Notes under the pieces: model-generated
The model's database searches: none
Told to the model about the DNA's origin: nothing
Seen by the model: the letters and a program-made list of their open reading frames with translations, nothing else
Assembly: GCF_019649055.1 (NCBI RefSeq)
Contig: NW_026570346.1
Coordinates: forward strand, 186,001-250,000
DNA from: Paramacrobiotus metropolitanus
Taxonomy: Eukaryota > Tardigrada > Eutardigrada > Parachela > Macrobiotidae
Length of the DNA: 64,000 nucleotides
Direction of reading: 5' to 3'
Made by a program: the position numbers and the translations under genes
Shown: positions 53,111-64,000 of the stretch, piece after piece
Layout: each line of letters starts with the position of its first letter
Position numbering within the stretch: position 1 is the first letter of the stretch

Positions 53111-55679
53111 ATAAATAAATACAATAAAAAAATAATTATTAAAAAAAATTTAGTGCACTTCTTGGAGCATTATTTCTTTGCCAGCTGAGCACTTGATATG
53201 TGTGCAATGTGGACTACGACGAACTCTTGCCTTCAGTTACGCATGGGTGTCAAGTTCATTCATTTATTAAAGTGCTTGCTTTTAATTAGTGTATACTTTT
53301 AATAGTGTAAACATGCGCAGGCAAATTGTTACGTATGCTGGCCGATGCCGAATAAAAGCAGTCAAGTGCTTACTGCTTAAAGAACTTTGAGCTACTTTCG
53401 CGCTGAACGCGAAGCTTACAGTCAGTACCACTGCGAAAACCGTTAAAAATGTAACCAAAAATTGCTATGCTGTCCTATTTTTTTGCAAATATATAGCATT
53501 TTTCACGGATGCTCCCCTCATTATTTTATAAGTATCCACGTATGAACAAATTCCGGGAGAAAGTGCTTTAAATTTGCCACTTAATGTACTAGGTTACCTT
53601 AAAGTGAACAATTTACATGTTACTAACAATTTTTTCGAAAGTGACGATCTCCTTAAAAGTTGAATTTCGAATTAACTGCATTGGAAAAAGACGAAGCAAT
53701 TTATGAATTTACAGATATTGATTTTAAGTGTAAAGTGCCCGAATCCTTGAACGTTATAATACCTGTATGCACACCCGCATCGTACGATGGCATTTCGAAA
53801 ATTTTCTTTTATGTACAATGTATACAGTAAGCAAGTATAGAAAGGGTAGTCCACCTGTGACGAGCTACCGCTGGATTTGGCACGCGTTCCCAAGTGTGTT
53901 TGGGATATTGATATAGTACAAAAGACGTTACCGAAATATAGGACAGCGTTGGTGAATGGTGAGACGAAGCACAACTGAAAGCAGCCTGCTAACACGAAAT
54001 ACGGCGGGGGATACGGGTCAGTAAATTTCGGCAAGTAGGATCTGGGCATGGCACAATGGATCTGGCAGAATAAACCAAACAAGACGGCAAAAAAACCAAA
54101 CATTCAGTCTGAAACATAAATGGTTCCAATCTTTTGTTTGTCTTGCTTTCCGGATACTGAAGTGGGTCGAAAAGTGAATCTGGCGTCTGCCCAGTTCCTG
54201 CTGGATGCAGTGTTATTGTCTCCTGTATAGCTTTGTCTGAATGCCCGTACCAACTAGACCGAACCGTGCCATTTTTGATTGTTCGATTACTGAGATGTAA
54301 ACCGAGCTGTTTCTGAAATAATGAGCCCCATAACGTATGACCTAGCTGTCTTGAGTATGTGCACATTTCCTCCAAGTAAGTTGGGTTTGGTTGCAGGGGC
54401 GTAATATCGTTGGCCAAGAGGGGTGTCAAACTGTGACAGGGGCACATTTGTTCCCGAAAACCCCCCAAATTGACAGAAGGAATTCAAGGAACACCGCTCA
54501 TTCTAACAGTTAGTATGTAAAAAACTTGATAGCCCGTGTCAAAACCCCAAAATCAGATTTGACAGGGATATCAACGCCTTAAAACCAAAAATGTTTCAGG
54601 TTCAAAACCTTTCGGAAAAAGGTGGGAGTCGAAAGTAGATTAAAATGGGGGAAGAGCTAAGAACAACCAAGTCGTTCATTCACACAAGAAGTAAAATAAA
54701 AAAGTAGAATAAAATAAGGGAATAGCTTAGAACAATTAAGTTATTCACAGAAGTTTTAGATCAGTACATTTTTAACAGAACTTCATGTAAAACATTAAAC
54801 ATTCACTACACCCAACCCGATTTAATCAAATAAAAATTTTAGTTGCCATTACCACGGTCGTCTTTCCAGTGTATGACTGCCGGACTGCGTGATGGTGTTG
54901 ATCCGTTCTTTCCCAACATATCCGGCGTTGCGGTTGAATGGGAACAATTTATGCACTGATGCACATAGTATCCTGCTTTTGTAACGGTTGCGGACCTTGT
55001 ACAGCCAAACTGCTTCTGACGCCATCAGTCGACTGGAGCGAATATACGCAGCCCAGTTTCCCAGTCCCTGTGATCGGTAGTGGTCCTCACGGATGCGTGT
55101 TGCCGTTTCACAAACTACCCCTGCTCCTTTACGGACGTTGCCGAAGAATCCAGTTAGCGTCTGCGAATAAACAATCTGGGTTGGTTTGTGCCACTTCAAA
55201 GAAAACGAAAGGAAATACGCAAGTGACAACTATGTACAATTATTAAAAGATGTGCAGCAAATTATATTCTTAAAATTCGATCGCCAAAACATGCGCATAT
55301 TGCAAGCTATTGTATATAATACTAGTACAGAAATAAACCAGAGTTATGACTAAGAAACCACACACAGATAATACAGTTGGCTATCAGTCCACGCGTTGGC
55401 ATGCCATGACTAAAAACGAAACGAAATACGCACGCGACAACTATACAATTAATAAAGAATGCGCAGCGAATTATGTTCCTGAAGTTCTGTATCCAGAACG
55501 TACGTATATTGCAAGCTATATATACTGTAGAACTAACCAGAGTCATAAGTCTAAGTAACGACACTGATAGAGAGTACTGTTGGATATCAGTTCCGCGCGT
55601 TGGCATGTTAAGAGTACCGTACGGCAACTATCGCTTCGATTACAATATTATGTAAGGTGGGAAGCAGCTGACGTAAAAA
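53111..55679. other. Intergenic, no supported gene
   Basis: A further isolated subunit of the flanking AT-rich repeat family occurs at about 53395-53440 (TTTCGCGCTGAACGCGAAGC). A related pair of sequences (ACGAAACGAAATACGCA-GCGACAACTAT) recurs at 55200-55240 and 55410-55450, a local direct repeat extending through TATATTGCAAGCTAT. Long minus frames near 53700-54470 have no motif. Confidence 0.35.
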
Positions 55680-55830
55680 GGTTAACAGACGTACAGCCGC
55701 AGTCTTCAACATATTGCGCCGTGGTATAGTGGTACTGCCTACGCAGATCTTATGACGTAGCCGCGGTTAGATTCCCTCATCGGTGCATTTTTCCGATGTT
55801 TCACGGTCTGCTTCGGATGGCGCCCTGCCC
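55680..55830 (+). repeat. tRNA-derived SINE-like repeat, plus-strand copy
   Basis: 55716-55787 reads GCGCCGTGGTATAGTGGTAC with CTACG..CGTAG and GGTTAGATTCCC, closing with CATCGGTGCA. A-box and B-box are close to consensus but the anticodon loop is too long, and the flanks (AGTCTTCAACATATT; CTTCGGATGGCGCCCTGC) match the 37.4-kb copy. Confidence 0.6.
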
Positions 55831-57084
55831 AGTATACATCGGGCTGAAATGGGCTGAAACCAGGGACCACTGAGTTGAAGCCGCGACTGCAATACCCGTC
55901 AGGCCAGTTTGCGGCGGCGACCGTACGGAGTGGCGTGTACGTTTCAATGATTCCCGTATTTGATACGCACTATATTTACATCAGATCGCAACTTCGGACC
56001 GGATTACTAATTATGGCACTGAATTCGCTGTCTTCGTACAGGCACCAATGAACATCGTCCGTTTACAGCAGCGAACAGTGATCCAATATCACGCATGGAA
56101 GTCACGATGAAAACTGAAATACCTCTGACAATACAGTAATAGCAGCACGAAGCTAACAACATCGGAAGAACATCTGCGTACGCACGCTATTACGGCTTGA
56201 TGTACCTGGTAGACGTACGAAGGGGCCCGCCTTTGATACGGATACGACTTAGGGTGATACTGATATTAATTTCTGTTGTTCGGTTGCCTGGCAATATTTT
56301 GCATTCCGCTGGATGCGTTCGACGATGAGGTGTTAACTACAGCAGACTCCAGTTCAGTGCAGCGCACAGCAGGGTACCGTCCATGGCACTGTCTTCACAA
56401 ACCTGGTAAGCATAACCAAAATTTGAATATATAACATGAAATTCATTTCCCATAAGAAAAAGGCATGCTCGGAATTCACGGTAATAATGCGCCCAGCAGC
56501 TACAACTGCGACAATAACAAAACAAGAAGTGTGTATTGCTACTCTACAAAGAAACGGCATCGGCTTTCCCTCCAGGTTTGTTGTGTCGTCGGCGCTCTTC
56601 ACAATCTGAAAAAGCCCTATACCTCGAAGGCCTCACAAAATTCGTGTAGAATTATTAATTTTCTGATAATGATTTTTCATTCTAATTTGTTTTTCATTTT
56701 AATTTCGGTCACTATAGCTGATTTCACATGCGACTGTTTTCTAATTTTTGAAGAGGTAAGTAAAGCTTATGCGAATTCTAGCGTCGTCAGATGCTGAATT
56801 ACACGGTTCCGATTCTGAAGACCTCACACGCATTTTAGCCCGGAGAGGGATATGTGCGGTTTAACTTAAAAGCTCTTGCACTTTTTATGACAACAGAAAA
56901 AATCAGCTTTTTTAAAAAAATCGCTTCTATTAGAGAAAGTCAGCTTTAATACGTTTTACTTCTTAGGTTTCTGGAAAGTAATAATTTGCTTAATACATAC
57001 AAACATATCTGCGCTGACGTATATTAATTCAAATGATTGGAGTATAAACACTAAAAAAATAACCAGATTGTAAAAATCTGTGGA
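55831..57084. other. Intergenic, no gene recognised
   Basis: A minus frame at 56340-56600 is hydrophobic and could be an exon remnant but has no motif or splice support. Confidence 0.35.
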
Positions 57085-57365
57085 CGCGTATTCAGAGTTC
57101 CCCGAACGGCCGCCGAATTTCCCCTGACTACCGCTTAACGCAATCGCTGTCTAAAAAAAGGCTCCCGTAGATCGAGGTTCCCCAGTGACTTCACGGATCT
57201 TTCGGCCAGCGGACCAGATCACCTCCGCAAAGGCCCTTTTAAAGGTTCCGAGCGGTTGAGTGCCAGAGGGTAGAATGATATCCCAGATGCTCGACAAAAG
57301 CATACTTCCGGCGCTGGCTGACTTCGGCATTTTGCGCTACACTTCCGGCCTCTGCTTAATCTTAG
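57085..57365 (-). pseudogene. Decayed 3' fragment of endonuclease-type LINE
   Basis: Nucleotide-level resemblance to 13030-13300 (GATCGAGGTTCCCC, TCACGGATCTTTCGGCC, GTTGAGTGCCAGAGG). The protein frame is interrupted by several indels, including an extra-A run in the CTAAAAAAAGG segment. Closest to the 13-kb subfamily. Confidence 0.7.
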
Positions 57366-59189
57366 TTTCGCACAATTGTCGAACCTGACAGTGTCCTCCA
57401 CTATCACTACTGCCATCCGCTGTTTTCTTTCGTCCTAAGCCCTTTAAAATTATATGGTAAAAAATTTTTTGTCTCAGTGCTTTTCCTGCTCTGTAGTTGA
57501 ATTTCTTTGCCCGATGGGTTCCGAAAGTTGTATTACGCAACAGTTTTCAAAAAAGAAAAAAATCGTTCTTTAGTTTTAACGTCTACGAATGGGATCCTTA
57601 CCGAAAACAGTTATGTTTATGTTTTTGAGAACAAAATTTCCGCATTTCACACAGGAAAACTTTTATTCCACCTTCCAAGTTCCAGCTCCAGAAAATTTCC
57701 CCTCTTTTAAATTTTCCTCATTTTTTGGCGCTCGCCAAAATATAAGCAGTTATAACTTAATAAACAAAAGGTGCGACTATTGTCGCCCCCCCCCTCCCTC
57801 CGCAACCCCTGTTGACTGTTGTCACTCCCTGTTTTTAATTACAATAAACACCCTCCTTGAATATTGTCATCACCTTTCTCACACCCTTTGGCTATTGCCG
57901 CTTCTGCGTTATTTCTATTAAGACATTATGTCTAGGTTGACCTTTCAGCTTCCTTAGTGAAGTATTTTACCAGACCCGTCATCGGCTGAAACTTAAAAAA
58001 AAATTCATCATTTGTTTGAAGATAAAAGTAACACAAAATTCTGTAGAATAAGCATTAAAAAATATTTTTAGCTGCTGTCGTCAATAGCACATGGCCAAAA
58101 TAAAATTCAAAAGTAAAATCTACACTGCGCTGCAGCCTCTATGTAGCCCTAAGTCAATGCACCGCACCGTACTCGCACGTTTTAACGTTTCTGAGCAATC
58201 TGACATCTGTACGAGGCAAGTTCGCTCCTTCAAAATTTTTATCCATGCTGCTAGCTTATGGTAATTTTTTTACCCTTCCAGACGTTCCTGGAGATGGTAC
58301 AGTTTGCACTTTTTCCCATGCTCCTTACTTTGATTGTGTTAGCAATCTTTTTTAAGATTACGCAGAAGTCATAGCAGACTACAGAGGTATTACTACATTT
58401 AAAAGCCGTGTGTGAAACGGGTTTGTAAATACCAAATGGTAATTGTTGAGAAACTGCTAACACAAATTATAGTGAAGAGCATATCGGTCCAAAGTGTAAA
58501 CTGTACCATCTCCAAAAACGGTGAAACAACCACTAGTCTAGTAGCACAAAGCTAAAGCCTAGTCCTGGCAAAAATTTTGAATTAGTACGAGTATTAATTA
58601 ATAAGTATTACTGTATTACTAATAATTACATAAAACTACTCCCACAAGCTGGTGCCCAGTCTGGATAAAAACTTTGAATTTGTCCGAGACTTAATTATTA
58701 TTAATTGAATTATGTAGTACGAGAACTAATTAATAATAATAATAATTATTGTTATTAATATATTATTATTATAGTACGAGTAATTAACCAGGGCACATAC
58801 AGTGTAGGACCCCTCAAATTTCAAAAATTTTCATTTTTTGTAAAAAAATTTATGCTATTGTAGTATTCTTAAAAATATTTCTACCTGCCAACGTCAAGAG
58901 GGCGTGGACAAACAAGAGTTAAAGGCCACATAATATCACATTCTTGATACTGTGTAAAGCAGTGCAGTGCGCTGCTATACAGATACAGGTTAGGTATTCG
59001 TTATTATAATGACTTTACTTTTTACTAAAGCGCCGTGGACTTTTGCAGCTGTCGAGTAGTGATGTAAAAAAAGCTCACGTACGGCAGCTCTTACCATTGC
59101 CTTCTGTAACTTTCTTTTTATTCGCGTTATGAGAAAAAAACTTTTACGCACATTCTATATAAATCCAGAGATAAATAAACCATTGCTAC
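57366..59189. other. AT-rich intergenic, no gene recognised
   Basis: TAATTATTATTAAT-type low-complexity sequence at 58680-58790. TGGAGATGGTACAGTTTGCACTTT at 58290 is inverted at 58490 (AAAGTGTAAACTGTACCATCTCCA), an inverted repeat of about 24 bases spanning roughly 230 bases. Confidence 0.5.
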
Positions 59190-60070
59190 CATAGACGAAT
59201 TTAACTCGCTTGGGCGGGAGGCGAAACTGAGAACCGATGATCCCCAAAGATAGCAAAATAACTTGCTGCACAACTTATAAACAATTTTATATAAAGCACG
59301 AGTTGAATCAAAATTGTTGGTACAGCAAGGTGTCAAGTCAAAAATTACATAAAGTGACATTTTCGCGCAAAGCGCGAAGCCAGCGAACGATTTCACTGCG
59401 AAAATTGCTAGAAATTCCATAAAAAATAGCAGAATTAACTGAAATATTTTTACAGCAGAAGTCAAAAGGCAAAAATGCAGTGCGATATTTGATGTACAGA
59501 ATTCAGAAAGCAGTGAATTTGCGCGTGAAGCGCGAAGCCGGCGGACGATTTCATTGCAGAAACGCTAGAAATGCTATAAAAATTAGTAAAAATAAGCAAA
59601 ATACAGATATGTATTTCAAATGTTTCAGTAGCGGATGTTAAACGGCAAAACAAAATGCAATATCATGTAGAAAGTTAAGTTAAACATTAAATTTTTGCGG
59701 GGAGCGTGAAGCCGATGCACGTTATTACACCTGGGATTACTAGAAATTCTTTAAAACCAGTAAATTATTGTGAGCTTTAGATGAAACTTCTTTTCGAACA
59801 CGGTTTATTTATAAAAGAAAAAGATAATGCGTGCCCCTGATAATGCGCGCTTCGTGGAATGTACACTTCGTGGACAGTGAAATATACACCTAAATTGTGC
59901 GCAATGATTTTGAGTTGTTAAGTTTTACTTTAAGCTATTTTAACTTACAATGATGATGGGTAAAGTACAACACAGAGTCACTTCCGCGCGGAGCGCGAAG
60001 CTAACAAACAGTTTGACTGAACAAATCGCTAGAAATTCAGTAAAAAACAGCAATTTCTGCTGCATTTTCC
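59190..60070. repeat. AT-rich repeat with GC-rich hairpin subunits, copy 2
   Basis: It starts CCATAGACGAATTTAACTCGCTTGGGCGGGAGG. Subunits begin at about 59361 (TTTCGCGCAAAGCGCGAAGC), 59521, 59697 and 59985, each followed by CACTGCGAAAATTGCTAGAA-like text and ATAAAAA. Each subunit has a GCGC..GCGC stem. Confidence 0.7.
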
Positions 60071-61733
60071 ACAGCCGGTAATATTTTTCAAGCAATACCA
60101 CCTTTTCCAAAAATTCCGGAGGGGGCACGTGCCACCGCGCCCCCTCCCTAAATTGGGCCGTGAATTTGCTACACATCTTCGAAAATTTTTCACATCAATT
60201 AATGATTGTAAGCAATAAGTTGTGCAAAAAAACTTTTTTCTACAAATAAGCTAAGTATTTAAATACCTGAATATCTTACTGTTCAAAAATCTAAACATTT
60301 AAATATATTTCTATTTCTAAATACTTCTAAATATTTCTAAATGTTTTTAAATGTTTCTAAATGTTTCTAAATACCTCGAAATCCAAGCCGGCCCCGCGCA
60401 CATCTAAATATTTTGATACCTTAATATCTGAGTGATTAAAATTATTAAATATCTAAACTGATGCAGTAATAGCTGATAGCGCCGCGCTTTTACGCATTGT
60501 AATATCTTTTAAATATGCCCTTTACGAAATTTAATATCTTTTAATATCTTTGAACCAGTTTGAACTTCGTAATCTCCTTCCTGTTTCTACTTTCCATACC
60601 TAAAACACACCTGGTGGCGCGCTAGCGCCACCGATACTTGTTACTATTAACAATTAGTGCAAATAATTAATTAGTACTCGTAAAACTGGCCTCCTACGGG
60701 TTTTTCAGTAAAGTTATAACGTATACTGTGCCTAATGTGGACCTCTTGCCTCCCCTCTCACTGCGCGCCCCGAAGTCGATAAGGGTTACGTTTAGTTACT
60801 GACTCAGTTTGACTGTAAATAATTTAATATCACTCTGAAATCAGTTTCAAATAAGTAAAATTTCATAGCAGTTATATCGTTTACTTATTGCCCTAACGAA
60901 CTACTTTTTCGGTTTGCAATGGGTTAAACAAGTTGCATAGAACGATGCACTATTAATTTTAAGGAAATTACAAGGTACCTGGTGATATTGACGCATCATC
61001 GCGATTATTGACATGCTTGATCGAAGCGCAGCGCAGGTCTCCTAATCCGACAAAATTGTGTGCAGGCCTGTTGCGTCCAGCGACGAAACTGAATTCCAGA
61101 AGCATGTTAAAAAGTACTTGGGCTGCTGAAAATAAGCTGATGCGGTTGCTATGCCGTTGTTTCTTTTACAAACATACATGTACAGTAGAGGTACGCCGCT
61201 CCCGCACCCGGACAACTGGATTGTGACATTTAGCGGCAGTCAAAGTCGACCCACGGCTTTTCGCCGCGATGACATTTCGCCAAGGGATGTATGTGCGCTG
61301 TCACGTTGGACACTTTGCTTCGCGGCGAGATGTCTCGGCGTCCAAAGGGCCTCTCGGAAAATGTCTTGCGCCCAAATACCGGAACGAATAAACGTATACG
61401 GATGAGGTGTACCGCGGCGGGATGACCTTGCGCCGAAGTGACTCCGACCAAATGTTCTGCGACCAGCTGTCCTCGGCGAATGTCTCGGTGCCACCGCACA
61501 TGACCTGGTTAAAATAACGCACTCGTAAGTACTGTGTACAGTATACTTATATCGTAAGCTCCAAAAAACACAAACAACACACGTACCTGCTCCAGTTAGT
61601 CCACTGCTGGTCGGATTATCAGGGTCGAATTCTTGACAAATTCTTCGAATTGACCGTTTCATCGACATATTTGCAAAGGAAAGAAGAAATGGATAAGAGC
61701 GACACACCACTATATTATCTATGGATTATCGTC
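60071..61733. other. Intergenic; TAAATGTTTC simple repeats and a degenerate CGGCG-ATGTC array
   Basis: 60300-60375 repeats CTAAATGTTT/CTAAATATTT. 61250-61500 contains many variants of CGGCGAAATGTC on alternating sense (CGCCGCGATGACATT, CGGCGAGATGTCTCGGCG, CGGCGAATGTCTCGG). The same kind of sequence is at 63640-63775. No gene is supported. Confidence 0.45.
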
Positions 61734-61945
61734 CAGGTCAAAATTGGCCTGTCGGATAAGGATAATAAACTGCCGGATGGGATGACCTTGATTCCCGTGC
61801 GCGATGGTAAGGCATTCGTGTGGGATGCTACATACTGGGACACTGTTGCCGTGTGCACGTGAGCGCCAGCTCGAAGACAGCCGGAACCGTGGCGAAACTA
61901 GCCGACGACAGTAAGCGCCAGAAACATGAATTTATTAAGAAGTAA
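61734..61945 (+). pseudogene. Endonuclease-core fragment of LINE
   Basis: Reads LPDGMTLIPVRDGKAFVWDA and WDTVAV, nearly identical to the 13-kb copy but with RPD changed to LPD. A frame change after TVAV is followed by SASSKTAGTVAKLADDSKRQ and a stop. The fragment ends just before the foldback element at 62030. Confidence 0.75.
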
Positions 61946-62029
61946 ATCAGTTCCTTTTTCGGGCTACTTTTGGACATTATTCAAGTCACTCTAACTTGCG
62001 AAAGCCGGCAAGAAACATGGCTGCACGCG

Positions 62030-62688
62030 CCAGAAAAGGGCCCGCGCTGAACCTTGGATTCGAATTCGGAGTTGGACTACTCAAACTTGGATTCGGATTC
62101 GGAGTTGGACTACTCAAACTTGGATTCGGATTCGGAGTTGGATTACCTGAACTTGGATTCGGATTACTCCAACTTGGACTTGGACGTTGGATTACTTAAC
62201 TTGGATTTCTTGAACTGGACTACTTATTTTTGGGCTCGGATTACGTTTTCTTATACTGTTTTTTCGTGCTTATTCTTTTCCTTTTCTCACGGTATTCTTA
62301 GGCTTCTTAGGTTTCTCATGTTATTCTTAGGTTTCTTAAGTTATTCTTAGGTTTCGTGTATTTCTTAAGAAACCTAAGAAACCTAACCTAAGAAACCTTA
62401 GAATAACCTAAAAACCTAGGAATAACCTAAAAAACTCAAGAAGCCTAAGAATACCCTGAGAGGAGGAAAAGAATAAGCACGAGAAAACAGTCTAGGAAAA
62501 CGTAATCCAAGCCCAAAAATAAGTAGTCCAGTTTAAGAAATCCAAGTTAAGTATTCCAAGTTAAGTAATCCAACTTATGTAATCCAAGTTAGGTAATCCA
62601 AGTCCAAGTTTGAGTAATCCGAATCCAAGTTTGAGTAATCCTACCGCGAATCCGAATCCAAGGTTCAGCGCGGGCCCTAAATTTCTGG
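62030..62688. mobile_element. Foldback element with Ser/Asp-repeat arms, copy 2 (659 bp)
   Basis: Outer ends CCAGAAAAGGGCCCGCGCTG and CAGCGCGGGCCCTAAATTTC are inverse apart from a short A/T gap. Inner arms are TTGGATTCGGATTCGGAGTT-type tandem repeats on the left and AATCCAAGTTAAGTA-type on the right. The centre is TTCTTAGGTTTC against GAAACCTAAGAA around 62360. The arm repeats would encode Asp-Ser/Asn-Leu-Asp repeats in one frame. Shares the GGGCCCGCGCT end and CCTAAGAAAC core with 19240-19546. Confidence 0.8.
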
Positions 62689-63061
62689 ATCCATTTCTGT
62701 GCCTGCTTTTAATTTCCTACTTAAATCTGTTGGTCTGTCTTATTCGCAGCAACAAATGCCAAACAACACCCCGATGTCCGAAAAACAATACTCGTACCTT
62801 TAATACAAGCAAGGCGGTGGCTAAATTTTCCTGCGGCTCCGGACAGCCGTATCCATTGTTCAGGTGGGAAATATTCACAAAGACGAAAAATTTCCTTTCA
62901 GGCGTACGAAGCCGTTATTATTACCACTTATACGATGACATCATCCACTACGATTTTCAGAGATCATCTACGGGTTTGTTAAGGATTTCCGGCAGACGCC
63001 TAAAGGAAGCCACAATTATTAGCGAAGTTCTCAGTTTAACCTTACCGAACTCCCATTCTAA

Positions 63062-63366
63062 CGACAGCTGACCTCAAGCGCCGGAAATACGCTTTCGTCG
63101 AGGTTTTAGGATATCTTTTTGATCCTCTGGCCGTCGAGACGATTGGGACATTTGGAATGCCTTTCGCCGAGGTAATCCGTTTCGTCGGCCGCAAAATCCA
63201 TGACATGGGAGCCTCAGTCTCAGCTTTTTTGAGACAGCGTTTCAGTTTAGCGGTAGTCAGAGGAAATGCAACAGCTGTTTTGGGCAGATATAGCGCACGT
63301 CCTAAACTCACAAAAGAGTCTAATAATTTTGGATGTTTTTTCAATGTTCAAAATTCGAATTTTTAA
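63062..63366 (+). pseudogene. 3'-terminal LINE fragment with open frame
   Basis: Reads LKRRKYAFVEVLGYLFDPLA to FLRQRFSLAVVRGNATAVLG and through NNFGCFFNV to a stop, without shifts. The 3' untranslated sequence matches the 13-kb copy (GGATGTTTTTTCAATGTT). Its start overlaps by about 10 codons the end of the 61.73-kb fragment, so the two are not a simple split of one copy. Confidence 0.75.
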
Positions 63367-64000
63367 TTAATTTAAACCCGCGTAGGCGTATTATTATGTG
63401 CACTGGCATGTTGCCTCGTACCTCATGGTTTATTAAATTATCATTCTCAGTCTCCATTTCAGAAATTGCCGTGTTTGTTGCTGTCCTAGCAACAAGGTGT
63501 TCCACTTAGTGCAGGCCGGTCGTAGTGTCGTACAGTTGGACTCGGTAGTGTTACTCGCTCTCCTTACAGGTTCCCGGGGCAGCTAAGTTCTTACTTATAC
63601 TCCTCATCATCATTATCCCATCCTTAGCCGCATTCTGGCTACCGATCACTTCGTCCGTTTTCCTTTCGGCTACGTTTATTTCGGCCAAAGTTTTCCGGCG
63701 GTGACACTTATCGGCTGGCATGCACTCGGCCGCGATATTTTTCGTCCGACGCTCACTTCGGCTTGCGCACATTTCACCCGTCAGTCAGCCAATGGACTCT
63801 AATGCGGAAGCCTCGGTAACTACAGCCAGAAGTTTAAATCATTGTTCGAATGAAGCATTTCCGTCTAAACAAAACCAAAAATATCTAGAGATGGTCCCTT
63901 ACAGGAATTTCAGCATGTACAGAAAACTGTACGGAATACTAAATAACTGTGTAGATCCCACAAAGTCTTGGGTGAAGGCTAAAAAATCCAATGAAACCTA
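63367..64000. other. Intergenic, degenerate CGGC-rich repeat, no gene
   Basis: 63640-63775 holds TTTCGGC/TTCGGCC variants in the style of 61250-61500. No coding pattern was seen up to the window edge. Confidence 0.4.

Noticed and set aside
53672-54468. Two overlapping minus-strand ORFs (143 and 159 codons)
   Set aside because: No motif, no splice support, and the frames overlap in different phases; probably chance.
55716-55787. Functional tRNA gene
   Set aside because: The anticodon arm has an oversized loop, the acceptor stem has a mismatch, and the flanks recur with other copies; a SINE explains it better.
56337-56602. Hydrophobic minus-strand ORF as a membrane protein exon
   Set aside because: No start, splice junction or family motif could be supported.

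Overview
The window is eukaryotic and almost certainly from an invertebrate animal. Genes are split by short GT-AG introns. The conserved genes are animal types: a macrophage migration inhibitory factor (MIF) family, a six-finger C2H2 protein and an F-box protein. Most of the rest is decaying transposons. I cannot fix the phylum from sequence alone; a small-genome ecdysozoan such as a tardigrade would fit, but that is inference. Coding is sparse: four genes can be spliced into clean open reading frames, one retrotransposon ORF is nearly complete, and there are about twenty relics.

1-12.5 kb: three MIF copies (one on +, two on -) share exon structure and about 300 bp of upstream sequence. Two are intact and one is a pseudogene. 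Between them lies a direct segmental duplication (1950-5225 versus 6440-7480). Its longer copy has gained several insertions, and the shorter copy gives near-empty sites for some of them.

13-30 kb: a 3' fragment of a retrotransposon with an R2-type C-terminal endonuclease; several long-inverted-repeat elements with TTAA target sites; a serine/aspartate-repeat foldback element; and a C2H2 zinc-finger gene (21368-26324, 411 codons). The gene's third intron holds one TTAA element nested inside another.

31-34 kb: the best copy of the endonuclease-type LINE (909 codons, reverse transcriptase plus CCHC and RPD...D endonuclease). At least nine shorter fragments of the same superfamily are scattered through the window, nearly all keeping the 3' end.

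36-45 kb: a five-exon minus-strand gene (41339-44799, 632 codons) whose predicted product has an N-terminal Tudor/Agenet-like stretch and a central F-box. Two degenerate relatives, at 37.96-39.12 kb (+) and 39.84-40.60 kb (-), lack the F-box exon.

46-64 kb: LINE relics, a 60-bp-class tandem array, a decayed intronless proline-rich ORF of about 2.4 kb, a paralogous pair of AT-rich repeats with GC-rich hairpins (52.36-53.11 and 59.19-60.07 kb), tRNA-derived repeats, and a second foldback element of the 19-kb family.

I see no rRNA, no convincing functional tRNA and no CRISPR. The genes do not form a pathway; what links them is local duplication and mobile-element traffic.
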